Source: Streptomyces pristinaespiralis (GTDB lineage: Bacteria > Actinomycetota > Actinomycetes > Streptomycetales > Streptomycetaceae). From it: a DNA stretch of 64,000 bases. Shown here piece by piece: positions 8,721-17,220 of this stretch. A program made the position numbers and the translations under genes. The notes below the pieces were generated by a model, which did no database searches, had not been told where the DNA came from, and saw nothing but the letters and a program-made list of their open reading frames with translations. Positions within the stretch are counted from its first letter, which is position 1. Each line of letters starts with the position of its first letter. The DNA lies in contig NZ_CP011340.1 in NCBI RefSeq assembly GCF_001278075.1, positions 3,782,001 through 3,846,000 of the forward strand. Direction: 5' to 3'.

Positions 8721-9392
8721 GTGGAGGACAGCGTGCGGGTGGTCATCGCCGAGGATTCCGTACTGCTTCGGGAGGGCCTGACCCGGCTGCTGACCGACCG
8801 GGGACACGACGTGGTCGCCGGAGTGGGTGACGCGGAGGCCCTGATCAAGACGATCGACGAGCTGGCCGCGCAGAGCGCGCTGCCGGACGTCGTGGTCGCG
8901 GACGTCCGTATGCCCCCGACGCACACCGACGAGGGTGTGCGGGCGGCGGTGCAGCTGCGCCGGGACCATCCCGGGGTCGGGGTGCTGGTCCTGTCCCAGT
9001 ACGTGGAGGAGCAGTACGCCACGGAACTGCTGGCCGGGAGCAGCCGGGGTGTGGGCTATCTGCTCAAGGACCGGGTGGCCGAGGTGCGTGAGTTCGTGGA
9101 CGCCGTGGTGCGGGTCGCGCAGGGGGGCACCGCGCTGGACCCGGAGGTCGTGGCGCAGCTGCTCGGCCGCAGCCGTAAGCAGGACGTGCTGGCCGGCCTC
9201 ACCCCGCGCGAGCGTGAGGTCCTGGGTCTGATGGCCGAGGGCCGTACGAACTCGGCGGTCGCCAAGCAGCTCGTCGTGAGCGACGGCGCGGTGGAGAAGC
9301 ACGTCAGCAACATCTTCCTGAAGCTCGGGCTCTCCCCCAGCGAGGGGGACCACCGGCGGGTGCTGGCGGTGCTGACGTACCTCAATTCGTGA
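8721..9392 (+). CDS. LuxR/NarL-family response regulator
   Basis: DNA-binding response regulator, 223 residues. The receiver domain has acidic residues in VVIAEDSVLLREGL, the phosphoacceptor Asp at about residue 61 (PDVVVADVRMPP), and Lys in GYLLKDRV. The C-terminal LuxR helix-turn-helix is seen in LTPREREVLGLMAEG, then NSAVAKQLVVSDGAVEKHVS. The GTG start at 8721 follows the site caggggga. It is the only regulator beside two HisKA_3 kinases, matching the NarL/LuxR class. Targets may include the divergent nuoA2 cluster or the korAB genes downstream (inference). Confidence 0.93.
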   Translation: MEDSVRVVIAEDSVLLREGLTRLLTDRGHDVVAGVGDAEALIKTIDELAAQSALPDVVVADVRMPPTHTDEGVRAAVQLRRDHPGVGVLVLSQYVEEQYATELLAGSSRGVGYLLKDRVAEVREFVDAVVRVAQGGTALDPEVVAQLLGRSRKQDVLAGLTPREREVLGLMAEGRTNSAVAKQLVVSDGAVEKHVSNIFLKLGLSPSEGDHRRVLAVLTYLNS

Positions 9393-9406
9393 CGGTCCGG
9401 CCCCCT

Positions 9407-9427
9407 CGGCGGGTCCCGGGCCCGCCG
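9407..9427 (+). terminator. Hairpin after the response regulator
   Basis: A perfect 7-bp stem (cggcggg / cccgccg) around tcccggg, 15 bp after the stop codon. It has no T run, which is usual for Streptomyces terminators. Confidence 0.45.
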
Positions 9428-9674
9428 GGTGCCGACGCTCCGCCGGTCCTCGAGCGATGCGGTAGGGCCGGGACCGGAGAATGAGGGGGGAGCGGCCTCC
9501 GCGAAGGCCATGAGGGCAGGAAAAGCATGACGAACCGGGGCGTCGGGCGTCACCGCCGGGCGTCCGACATGCGAGCGGTCCGGGGAAGGCGACCCTTACC
9601 GTCGTAGGGTGGCCAGTGGGACGGCCGGTGGGCCGGTCGGGCCCGAGGAACCGCCTCGAGGGAGGTCCAGTTCA

Positions 9675-11621
9675 GTGACCAGCAAGGTCAGTAGCCCGGC
9701 CGAGCAGGCCGATGAGGTCAACGGGTCCGACGAGGCCCTCGTCGGAGAGCAGCGCAGGCGCGCCGGCGACAAGGAGATCCGCCGTCTGGACCGGGTGATC
9801 ATCCGTTTCGCGGGTGACTCCGGCGACGGTATGCAGCTCACCGGTGACAGGTTCACCTCGGAGACGGCGTCGTTCGGCAACGACCTCTCCACGCTTCCGA
9901 ACTTCCCCGCCGAGATCCGCGCGCCCGCCGGCACCCTGCCGGGCGTCTCCAGTTTCCAGTTGCACTTCGCCGACCACGACATCCTCACCCCGGGCGACGC
10001 GCCGAACGTGCTGGTGGCGATGAACCCGGCGGCCCTGAAGGCGAACATCGCCGATGTGCCGCGCGGCGGCGAGATCATCGTCAACACCGACGAGTTCGCG
10101 AAGCGGGCCATGGCGAAGGTGGGCTACGAGACCTCGCCCCTGGAGGACGGGTCGCTCGACGGTTACCGGGTCCATCCGGTGCCGCTGACGACACTGACGA
10201 TCGAGGCCCTGAAGGATTTCGGGCTGTCCCGCAAGGAGGCCGAGCGCAGCAAGAACATGTTCGCGCTGGGGCTCCTGAGCTGGATGTACCACCGGCCCAC
10301 GGAGGGCACGGAGAGCTTCCTGCGGCAGAAGTTCGCGAAGAAGCCGAACATCGCGGAGGCGAACATCGCGGCGTTCCGGGCCGGGTGGAACTTCGGCGAG
10401 ACCACGGAGGACTTCGCGGTCTCCTACGAGGTGGCCCCGGCGAGCACGGCGTTCCCGACGGGCACCTACCGCAACATCTCGGGGAACCTGGCCCTGTCGT
10501 ACGGCCTGATCGCGGCGAGCAGGCAGGCGGATCTGCCGCTCTACCTGGGCTCCTACCCGATCACTCCCGCTTCCGACATCCTGCACGAGCTGGCGAAGCA
10601 CAAGAACTTCGGTGTCCGCACCTTCCAGGCGGAGGACGAGATCGCCGGGATCGGCGCGGCGCTCGGCGCCGCGTTCGGCGGCTCTCTCGCCGTCACGACG
10701 ACCTCCGGTCCGGGTGTGGCACTCAAGTCGGAGACCATCGGGCTCGCGGTCTCGCTCGAGCTGCCGCTGCTGGTGGTGGACATCCAGCGCGGTGGCCCCT
10801 CGACGGGGCTGCCGACCAAGACGGAGCAGGCGGACCTGCTGCAGGCCATGTACGGGCGCAACGGTGAGGCGCCGGTGCCGGTCGTGGCCCCGCGCACGCC
10901 GGCGGACTGCTTCGACGCGGCGCTGGACGCGGCCAGGATCGCGCTGACCTACCGGACGCCGGTGTTCCTGCTCTCCGACGGCTATCTCGCCAACGGTTCG
11001 GAGCCGTGGCGCATCCCGGACGTCGACGAGCTGCCCGATCTGCGGGTGCAGTTCGCGGCCGGGCCCAACCACGAACTGGCGGACGGCACCGAGGTGTTCT
11101 GGCCGTACAAGCGCGACCCGCACACGCTGGCCCGCCCGTGGGCGGTGCCGGGCACCCCGGGGCTGGAACACCGCATCGGCGGCATCGAGAAGCAGGACGG
11201 CACGGGCAACATCTCCTACGACCCGGCCAACCACGACTTCATGGTCCGCACCCGCCAGGCCAAGATCGACGGCATCGAGGTCCCCGACCTGGACGTCGAC
11301 GACCCCGACGGCGCGCGCACCCTCGTCCTCGGCTGGGGCTCCACGTACGGGCCGATCACGGCGGCGGTGCGGCGGCTGCGGGCCACCGGCACCCCCATCG
11401 CGCAGGCGCATCTGCGCCATCTGAACCCGTTCCCGAAGAACCTCGGGACGGTGCTGAAGCAGTACGACAAGGTCGTCGTGCCCGAGATGAACCTCGGCCA
11501 GCTCGCCGGCCTCGTCCGGGCGAAGTACCTCGTCGACGCACGCTCGTTCAACCAGGTCAACGGCATGCCGTTCAAGGCGCAGCAGCTCGCCCACGTTCTC
11601 CAGGAGGCCATCAATGACTGA
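9675..11621 (+). CDS. korA: 2-oxoglutarate:ferredoxin oxidoreductase, alpha (gamma-alpha fused) subunit
   Basis: Converts 2-oxoglutarate and CoA to succinyl-CoA while reducing ferredoxin, together with KorB. 648 residues with the fused layout. The N-terminal gamma-type domain starts at RVIIRFAGDSGDGMQLTG. The alpha (pyrimidine-binding) domain follows, with YPITPASDILHELAKH, FQAEDEIAGIGAALGAAFGG and VDIQRGGPSTGLPTKTEQ. The GTG at 9675 is chosen over an upstream ATG (9609) because ggaggt sits eight bases before it. The stop overlaps the korB start by 8 bp. A TAGGGT box at 9605-9610 could be its -10 element. Confidence 0.95.
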   Translation: MTSKVSSPAEQADEVNGSDEALVGEQRRRAGDKEIRRLDRVIIRFAGDSGDGMQLTGDRFTSETASFGNDLSTLPNFPAEIRAPAGTLPGVSSFQLHFADHDILTPGDAPNVLVAMNPAALKANIADVPRGGEIIVNTDEFAKRAMAKVGYETSPLEDGSLDGYRVHPVPLTTLTIEALKDFGLSRKEAERSKNMFALGLLSWMYHRPTEGTESFLRQKFAKKPNIAEANIAAFRAGWNFGETTEDFAVSYEVAPASTAFPTGTYRNISGNLALSYGLIAASRQADLPLYLGSYPITPASDILHELAKHKNFGVRTFQAEDEIAGIGAALGAAFGGSLAVTTTSGPGVALKSETIGLAVSLELPLLVVDIQRGGPSTGLPTKTEQADLLQAMYGRNGEAPVPVVAPRTPADCFDAALDAARIALTYRTPVFLLSDGYLANGSEPWRIPDVDELPDLRVQFAAGPNHELADGTEVFWPYKRDPHTLARPWAVPGTPGLEHRIGGIEKQDGTGNISYDPANHDFMVRTRQAKIDGIEVPDLDVDDPDGARTLVLGWGSTYGPITAAVRRLRATGTPIAQAHLRHLNPFPKNLGTVLKQYDKVVVPEMNLGQLAGLVRAKYLVDARSFNQVNGMPFKAQQLAHVLQEAIND

Positions 11622-12663
11622 GGCGCTCTCGCTGGTGCCCAAGGCCGAGGCCAAGCAGTCCATGAAGGACTTCAAGTCCGACCAGGAAGTGCGCTGGTGC
11701 CCCGGCTGCGGCGACTACGCCGTCCTCGCGGCCGTGCAGGGCTTCATGCCGGAGCTGGGGCTGGCGAAGGAGAACATCGTCTTCGTCTCCGGCATCGGCT
11801 GCTCGTCCCGTTTCCCGTACTACATGAACACCTACGGGATGCACTCCATCCATGGTCGTGCCCCGGCCATCGCCACGGGCCTGGCCTCGTCCCGCCGTGA
11901 TCTGTCCGTGTGGGTCGTCACCGGCGACGGCGACGCGCTCTCCATCGGCGGCAACCACCTCATCCACGCCCTGCGCCGCAACGTCAATCTGAAGATTCTG
12001 CTGTTCAACAACCGGATCTACGGCCTCACCAAGGGCCAGTACAGCCCCACGTCCGAACTGGGCAAGATCACCAAGTCCACTCCGATGGGCTCCCTGGACG
12101 CCCCGTTCAACCCGCTGTCGCTGGCGATCGGCGCGGAGGCCTCGTTCGTCGCCCGGACCGTCGACTCCGACCGCAAGCACCTCACCGAGGTACTGCGCCA
12201 GGCCGCCGACCACCAGGGCACGGCGCTGATCGAGATCTACCAGAACTGCAACATCTTCAACGACGGCGCCTTCGAAGTCCTCAAGGACAAGGACCAGGCG
12301 CAGGAAGCGGTCATCCGGCTCGAGCACGGGCAGCCGATCCGCTTCGGCGCCGAGGGCGGCAAGGGCGTGGTCCGCGACCCGTCCACCGGCGACCTCGCGG
12401 TGGTGGCCGTCACCGCGGAGAACGAGGCGGACATCCTCGTCCACGACGCGCACGCGGCGTCCCCGACCACGGCGTTCGCGCTCTCGCGGCTCGCCGATTC
12501 GGACACGCTCCACCACACCCCGATCGGCGTGCTGCGCAGCGTCCAGCGCCCGGTCTACGACACCCTCATGGCCGAGCAGCTCGACACCGCCGTCGAGCAG
12601 CAGGGCAAGGGCGACCTCGCCGCCCTGCTCGCCGGCAACGACACCTGGACGGTCGTCGGCTGA
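11614..12663 (+). CDS. korB: 2-oxoglutarate:ferredoxin oxidoreductase, beta subunit
   Basis: Thiamine diphosphate and [4Fe-4S] subunit, 349 residues. Cysteines typical of the family are in VRWCPGCGDYAVL, GIGCSSRFPYY and YQNCNIFNDG. The ThDP motif is GDGDALSIGGNHLIHALRRN, with NNRIYGLTKGQYSPTS after it. There is no ferredoxin domain, so a separate ferredoxin must take the electrons. It is co-translated with korA. Reduced ferredoxin from this enzyme is a candidate electron source for the NADH-module-less Nuo2 complex nearby (inference). Confidence 0.95.
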   Translation: MTEALSLVPKAEAKQSMKDFKSDQEVRWCPGCGDYAVLAAVQGFMPELGLAKENIVFVSGIGCSSRFPYYMNTYGMHSIHGRAPAIATGLASSRRDLSVWVVTGDGDALSIGGNHLIHALRRNVNLKILLFNNRIYGLTKGQYSPTSELGKITKSTPMGSLDAPFNPLSLAIGAEASFVARTVDSDRKHLTEVLRQAADHQGTALIEIYQNCNIFNDGAFEVLKDKDQAQEAVIRLEHGQPIRFGAEGGKGVVRDPSTGDLAVVAVTAENEADILVHDAHAASPTTAFALSRLADSDTLHHTPIGVLRSVQRPVYDTLMAEQLDTAVEQQGKGDLAALLAGNDTWTVVG

Positions 12664-12676
12664 CGACCGTCAGGTC

Positions 12677-13078
12677 TCACAGGGAGGCGGCGGCGCGTGC
12701 CTTCTCGTCGTCGTACGAGACGCGCGCCGCCTTCACGTCCGCCACCCGCCGCTCGCTCCAGCGGGCCAGCCCCCACACCTGTTCGGCGGCCTCCTTGCCG
12801 AGCTGGGTGAGCGAGTAGTCCACGCGCGGCGGGATGACGGGCTTGGCATCACGGTCCACGAAGCCGTCGCGCTCCAGTGTCTGCAGGGTCTGGGCGAGCA
12901 TCTTCTCGCTGACCCCGCCGATCTCCCTGCGCAGCTCGCTGAAGCGGTACGAGCGCTCCAGCAGCGCGGCCAGCACGAGAACGCCCCACCGGCTGGTGAC
13001 GTGCTCGAGGATCCGCCGGGACGGGCACATCTCGCGGTTCACATCGGGGACGGGCACCCGGTCATCACTTACAGCCAT
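12677..13078 (-). CDS. HxlR-family transcriptional regulator
   Basis: Winged helix-turn-helix regulator of 133 residues. The HxlR signature is visible: CPSRRILEHVTSRWGVLVLAALL, then RFSELRREIGGVSEKMLAQTL and the wing RVDYSLTQLGKEAAE. The N-terminal Cys in NREMCPSR is the residue many HxlR/QorR-type proteins use for redox sensing. It is divergent from an NAD(P)-binding oxidoreductase, the usual HxlR/QOR2 pairing. It converges on korB with only 13 bp between them. Confidence 0.93.
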   Translation of the reverse strand: MAVSDDRVPVPDVNREMCPSRRILEHVTSRWGVLVLAALLERSYRFSELRREIGGVSEKMLAQTLQTLERDGFVDRDAKPVIPPRVDYSLTQLGKEAAEQVWGLARWSERRVADVKAARVSYDDEKARAAASL

Positions 13079-13082
13079 ACCA

Positions 13083-13120
13083 GTACCTTACTTCAAAGTG
13101 GGTACTTACGAATAGTTAGT
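13083..13120. promoter_or_regulatory. Candidate HxlR operator in the divergent promoter region
   Basis: Two copies of a gtac(c)ttac element (13083-13091 and 13102-13109) lie between the divergent genes. The second overlaps an imperfect palindrome, acttac-gaata-gttagt (13104-13120). HxlR proteins are known to bind GTAC/TTAC-rich palindromes, so this fits autoregulation plus control of the oxidoreductase. Confidence 0.5.
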
Positions 13121-13173
13121 GAGTTCCCTAGGGTCGATCCGGAGCACGCACCCCGTGAAACGGAGAAACCCAC

Positions 13174-14034
13174 ATGAAGATCGTCGTGACCGGCGCCACC
13201 GGCGCCCTCGGCCGTCTCGTCGTCGACGAACTGCTCGCCACCGTCCCCGCCGACCGGGTCGTCGCCGTCGTCCGCGACAAGGAGAAGGCGGCCGACCTGG
13301 CCGAGCGCGGGGTCGAACTGCGCGTCGCCGACTACAGCGAGCCGGCCACCCTCGTCGACGCCTTCCGCCCCGGCGACCGCGTCCTGCTCATCTCCGGCAG
13401 CGAGGTGGGCCGCCGGGTGCCGCAGCACACCGCGGTGATCGAGGCGGCGAAGGCGGCCGGTGTCGCCCAGCTGGCGTACACCGGTGTCCTCGGCGGGCCC
13501 GACGCGGACTTCGACCTGGCCGCCGAGCACCGGGTGACCGAGCAGCTGATCCTCGACTCCGGGATCCCGTACACCTTCCTGCGCAACGGCTGGTACACCG
13601 AGAACTACACGGGCGCCCTCTCCCCCGTCCTGGAGCACGGCACCGTCGTCGGCAGCGCCGGTGACGGCCGGATCGCCTCCGCCACGCGCGCCGACTACGC
13701 GGCCGCCGCCGCGGCCGTACTGACCGGCGAGGGGCACCTGGGCCGGGCCTACGAGCTGAGCGGTGACACGGCATGGTCGCTGGCCGAGTACGCGGCCGAA
13801 CTGTCGCGGCAGACCGGCCGCACCATCACCTACAACGAGGTCCCGGCCGAGACCCATCTGTCGATCCTCACCGGAGCCGGGGTGCCGGAGCCCTTCGCCC
13901 GCATCCTCGTCGACGTCGACGCCGCCATCGGGCGCGGCCGTCTGGCGCGGACCACCGGCGACCTGGCCCGGCTGACGGGGCGGCCCACCACGCCGCTCGC
14001 CGAGACCATCTCGGCGGCGCTGTCCGGCGCCTGA
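13174..14034 (+). CDS. NAD(P)-binding oxidoreductase, QorB/NmrA-like
   Basis: Atypical short-chain dehydrogenase of 286 residues. The Rossmann motif VVTGATGALGRLVVDELL is at the N-terminus. The middle and C-terminal parts (FLRNGWYTENY, SATRADYAAAAAAVLTGEG, YELSGDTAWSLAEYA) match NAD(P)H:quinone oxidoreductase type 2 proteins. The ATG at 13174 follows a cggagaaa site. Probable role: reduction of quinones or other electrophiles, induced by the divergent HxlR regulator. The substrate cannot be read from sequence. Confidence 0.88.
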   Translation: MKIVVTGATGALGRLVVDELLATVPADRVVAVVRDKEKAADLAERGVELRVADYSEPATLVDAFRPGDRVLLISGSEVGRRVPQHTAVIEAAKAAGVAQLAYTGVLGGPDADFDLAAEHRVTEQLILDSGIPYTFLRNGWYTENYTGALSPVLEHGTVVGSAGDGRIASATRADYAAAAAAVLTGEGHLGRAYELSGDTAWSLAEYAAELSRQTGRTITYNEVPAETHLSILTGAGVPEPFARILVDVDAAIGRGRLARTTGDLARLTGRPTTPLAETISAALSGA

Positions 14035-14059
14035 GCCGGCCGGTTCCCGCTCAAGATCC

Positions 14060-14089
14060 GTCATGACCGTATGGCGATACGGGCATGAC
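14060..14089. promoter_or_regulatory. Inverted repeat upstream of the rarD-like gene
   Basis: A nearly perfect palindrome: gtcatg-a-ccgtat, loop ggcg, atacgg-g-catgac. It starts 26 bp after the oxidoreductase stop and ends 59 bp before the transporter start. It could be a terminator for the first gene or an operator for the second. Confidence 0.5.
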
Positions 14090-14148
14090 ATCCCGCCCCT
14101 GCCGGGCGTACCGTCTTCGAGGGACGCGCGCGCACGGCAGGAGGGTCA

Positions 14149-15147
14149 GTGAAGTCGGACAAGGAACAGCGGGCAGGACTGCTGTACGGGATCGGTGCCT
14201 ACGGGATGTGGGGCCTGGTCCCCCTCTTCTGGCCGCTGCTCAAGCCGTCCGGCGCCATGGAGATCCTGGCCCACCGGATGATCTGGTCCCTGGTCATCGT
14301 GGGCATCGCCCTCCTCGCCCTGCGGCGCTGGGGCTGGATACGCGAACTGGTCCGGCAGCCGCGCAAGCTGGCGCTCATCGCCGTCGCCGCCTCGGTGATC
14401 ACCGTCAACTGGGGCCTCTACATCTGGTCCGTGAACTCGGGCCATGTCGTCGAGGCCTCGCTCGGCTACTTCATCAACCCGCTGGTCACCATCGCCATGG
14501 GCGTGCTGCTCCTGAAGGAACGGCTCCGCCCCGCGCAGTGGGCCGCCGTGGGCATCGGCGCCGCCGCGGTGCTGGTCCTGGCCATCGGCTACGGGCAGCC
14601 GCCGTGGATCTCGCTGACGCTCGCGTTCTCCTTCGCCACGTACGGACTGGTGAAGAAGAAGGTCAACATCGGCGGGCTGGAGTCACTGGCCGCCGAGACC
14701 GCCGTCCAGTTCCTGCCCGCGATGGCGTTCCTCGTCTGGCTCGGCGCGGACGGCTCCGCGACCTTCGGCCTCCATGGCGCCGGGCACGCGGCGCTGCTCG
14801 CCGCGACCGGTCTGGTGACGGCCGTACCGCTGGTCTGCTTCGGGGCCGCGGCGATCCGGGTCCCGCTGTCCACGCTGGGGCTGCTGCAGTACCTGGCCCC
14901 GGTCTTCCAGTTCCTGCTGGGCATCCTCTACTTCCACGAGGCCATGCCCGCGGAGCGCTGGGCGGGCTTCGCCCTGGTGTGGCTGGCCCTGACCTGCCTG
15001 ACCTGGGACGCGCTGCGCACCGCCCGCAGCAACAAGGCCGCGGCCCTGCGGCTGGCGGCGGAGGCGGCGGCCTCGGGCGCGGGGCCCGCGACCACCGGTC
15101 CCGCCGGTGCCGTCGCGGCCCGCGCCGCGGACGGTCCCGCCTCCTGA
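14149..15147 (+). CDS. rarD: EamA-family transporter, RarD type
   Basis: Ten-helix drug/metabolite transporter of 332 residues. RarD features are GLLYGIGAYGMWGLVPLFWP at the N-terminus, EILAHRMIWS, and NWGLYIWSVNSGHVVEASLG. The second half ends near SRNKAAALRL-type sequence, then a 40-residue Ala/Gly-rich tail. The GTG start at 14149 follows gcaggagggt. Family members are chloramphenicol-sensitivity-type permeases with unclear natural substrates. Confidence 0.92.
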   Translation: MKSDKEQRAGLLYGIGAYGMWGLVPLFWPLLKPSGAMEILAHRMIWSLVIVGIALLALRRWGWIRELVRQPRKLALIAVAASVITVNWGLYIWSVNSGHVVEASLGYFINPLVTIAMGVLLLKERLRPAQWAAVGIGAAAVLVLAIGYGQPPWISLTLAFSFATYGLVKKKVNIGGLESLAAETAVQFLPAMAFLVWLGADGSATFGLHGAGHAALLAATGLVTAVPLVCFGAAAIRVPLSTLGLLQYLAPVFQFLLGILYFHEAMPAERWAGFALVWLALTCLTWDALRTARSNKAAALRLAAEAAASGAGPATTGPAGAVAARAADGPAS

Positions 15148-15337
15148 TTCCGGGCGGCGCCCCTACACGCCCCGGTCGCGTCATGCGGCCGGGCCGCGCC
15201 CGCCAGGACCCATTAGCCACTCGAACGGCTCAGCTCCGCCTCTGGGCGCAGGCCAGGACCTGCCGACCGGTGCTACCACCGGAAGTCCAGGCCACGGTCA
15301 GAGGGACCGCGGTGGTCCACAGAGCGGAGAGTGCGTC

Positions 15338-16222
15338 ATGCAGCAACCCCTCGCGCTATCGGTCGACTTCGGCCAAGGCTTCAGCGACGCGTGGTCCGCC
15401 GTGGCGAAGTTCATCCCCAAGTTCATCGCCTTCCTGGTGATCCTCGTCATCGGCTGGCTCATCGCCAAGGCGATCGCCAAGGTCGCCGACAAACTGCTGC
15501 GCAAGGTCGGCTTCGAGCGGATGTCGGAGCGCAGCGGCCTCTCGAACACCCTCAGGAACTCCGACTACGACGCCACAGGGATCATCAGCAAGATCCTCTA
15601 CTACGCGATCCTGCTGATCGCCCTGCAACTGGCCTTCGGCGTGTTCGGGCCGAACCCGATCAGCAACATGATCAACGGTGCCGTCTCCTGGATCCCGAAG
15701 GCGATCGTCGCCTGCGTCATCGTCGTCGTGGCCATGGCCATCGCGCGTGCCGTCCGCGACATCATCCAGGGCGCCCTGTCCGGGACCTCCTACGGCCGGA
15801 CGCTCGGGACGATCGCCTGGGCCTTCATCGTGGCGCTCGGCGCGATCGCCGCGCTCAGCCAGGCCCAGATCGCGACCTCCGTCACCGGCCCGGTGCTGTG
15901 GGCGGTGCTCGCCGCGATGGCCGGCATCCTGATCGTCGGCGTCGGGGGCGGCCTCATCGGCCCCATGCGGGAACGCTGGGAGCGCTGGCTCGCGACGGCG
16001 GAGGCCGAGTCGGGCCGCGCCAAGGACACCGTCACCGCGTACCAGCGCGGTCGCGCCGACGCCGCCGCGGGCCAGCCGGCGGGCGAACGGCAGGCGGCGC
16101 GGCCCGGCACGGGCAGCCAGGAGACGGGCCGCCAGGGCAAGGGTCCCGACTTCGGGCGGGAGCCCGGCGGCCCGGACTCGGGCCCGCAGCCGCCGCTCGG
16201 CAACGGCCGCGACCCGATGTGA
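15338..16222 (+). CDS. TM-helix-repeat (mechanosensitive channel-like) membrane protein
   Basis: 294 residues. Helices are visible at about 25-48 (FIAFLVILVIGWLIAKAIAK), 85-105, 115-140 (AIVACVIVVVAMAIARAVRD), 155-175 and 185-205. Each of the first two long helices is followed by a basic amphipathic stretch, the pattern of conserved TM helix proteins related to the MscS N-terminus. The MscS pore beta domain itself is absent. After residue 215 the protein is hydrophilic (ERWERWLATAEAESGRAKD), then Gly/Pro/Gln-rich. The ATG at 15338 follows agcggaga; a GTG at 15331 is out of frame. Possibly a small-conductance channel; function unproven. Confidence 0.8.
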   Translation: MQQPLALSVDFGQGFSDAWSAVAKFIPKFIAFLVILVIGWLIAKAIAKVADKLLRKVGFERMSERSGLSNTLRNSDYDATGIISKILYYAILLIALQLAFGVFGPNPISNMINGAVSWIPKAIVACVIVVVAMAIARAVRDIIQGALSGTSYGRTLGTIAWAFIVALGAIAALSQAQIATSVTGPVLWAVLAAMAGILIVGVGGGLIGPMRERWERWLATAEAESGRAKDTVTAYQRGRADAAAGQPAGERQAARPGTGSQETGRQGKGPDFGREPGGPDSGPQPPLGNGRDPM

Positions 16223-16401
16223 CACGCCGTGTGACGACCGCCCCGGGCGCTTCTCGGCCGCTACCGGCCACGGGGAGCGCCTGGGGCGCGTCCACGAATC
16301 GCCGCCCCAGCGGGCGGCACGCCGATCAACGACCCTCCGGTCGCGCCGCGGCTCGTCCACCCAGCGGGTCGCGCCGGCCGCGCGACGGCACAGCTGAGGG
16401 C

Positions 16402-17220
16402 CAGCGGCCAGCACGTCTTACCCGCCGCCCACGACCGAACCGGTCCGGCCCGCGGCTCGTCCTCCCAACGGCTCGTGCCCGCCGCGCAACATCCCAGCGG
16501 GTCGGGCCCGGGACCAGCGGTCCGGCACGTTGCACCTGCCACTCCACGACCGAGCCGGTCGCGCAGGAGACTCGTTCGCCCACTGGGGCGCGCTCGCCGG
16601 TGAACGGACCAGCCGGGCACGACCGAGATCAGCGGCCCCGCACGTCGCACCCGCCACCCAGCGACCCCAGCAGATGCGCACGCGGATCAGGAACCGATCC
16701 CGTCGGACACACGGCTCATTCGCCCAGCGGGTCGCGCCCGGGACCAGCGGTCCGGCACGTTGCACCTGCCACTCCACGACCGAACCGGTCGTGCACGAAG
16801 CTCGTTCGCCCACTGGGGCGCGCTCGCCGGTGAACGGACCAAACGGGCACGACCGAGATCAGCGGCCCCGCACGACGCACCCGCCACCCAGCGACCCCAG
16901 CAGATGCGCACGCGGATCAGGACCCGATCCCGTCGGACACACGGCTCATTCCCCCAGCGGGTTGGGCCGGGCACCAGCGGTCCGGCACGTCTTACCCGCC
17001 GCTCCACGACCGAACCGGTCGTGCACGAAGCTCGTTCGCCCACTGGGGCGTGCTCGCCGGTGAACGGACCAGACGGTCATGACAGGGATCAGCGGGCCCG
17101 TACGTCGCATCCGTTGCTCGGCCACTCCAGCAGATGGAGCCGAGCCCGTCTGGCACGCGGATCATTCACCCGACGGGTCGCGCCCACCCCGCGGCGGATC
17201 AGCCCCGCGGGAGCGGGATC
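16402..17220. repeat. 115-bp tandem array with 230-bp higher-order structure
   Basis: The motif cagcgg(t/c/g)cc recurs at 16402, 16515, 16630, 16745, 16860, 16975 and 17090. The period is exactly 115 bp after the first 113-bp step. Alternate units are more alike, giving 230-bp dimers; 16515-16744 and 16745-16974 are nearly identical. Odd units carry the inverted repeat acgaccg-aa-ccggtcgt, and all carry a cgcccacnggg-type motif. 115 is not a multiple of three, so translated frames change from unit to unit and no repeat protein is encoded. A further repeat-like start at 17220 coincides with the 3' end of the next gene. The stretch 16223-16401 contains weaker, degenerate pieces and nothing else recognisable. 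Confidence 0.85.

Noticed and set aside
9393-9674. A small gene before korA starting at 9609
   Set aside because: It is the in-frame upstream part of korA without a ribosome site; the GTG at 9675 with ggaggt is better and starts near the conserved domain.
16500-17070. A repeat protein encoded by the 115-bp array
   Set aside because: 115 and 230 are not multiples of three, so each unit is read in a different frame; no ribosome site or domain is visible on either strand.
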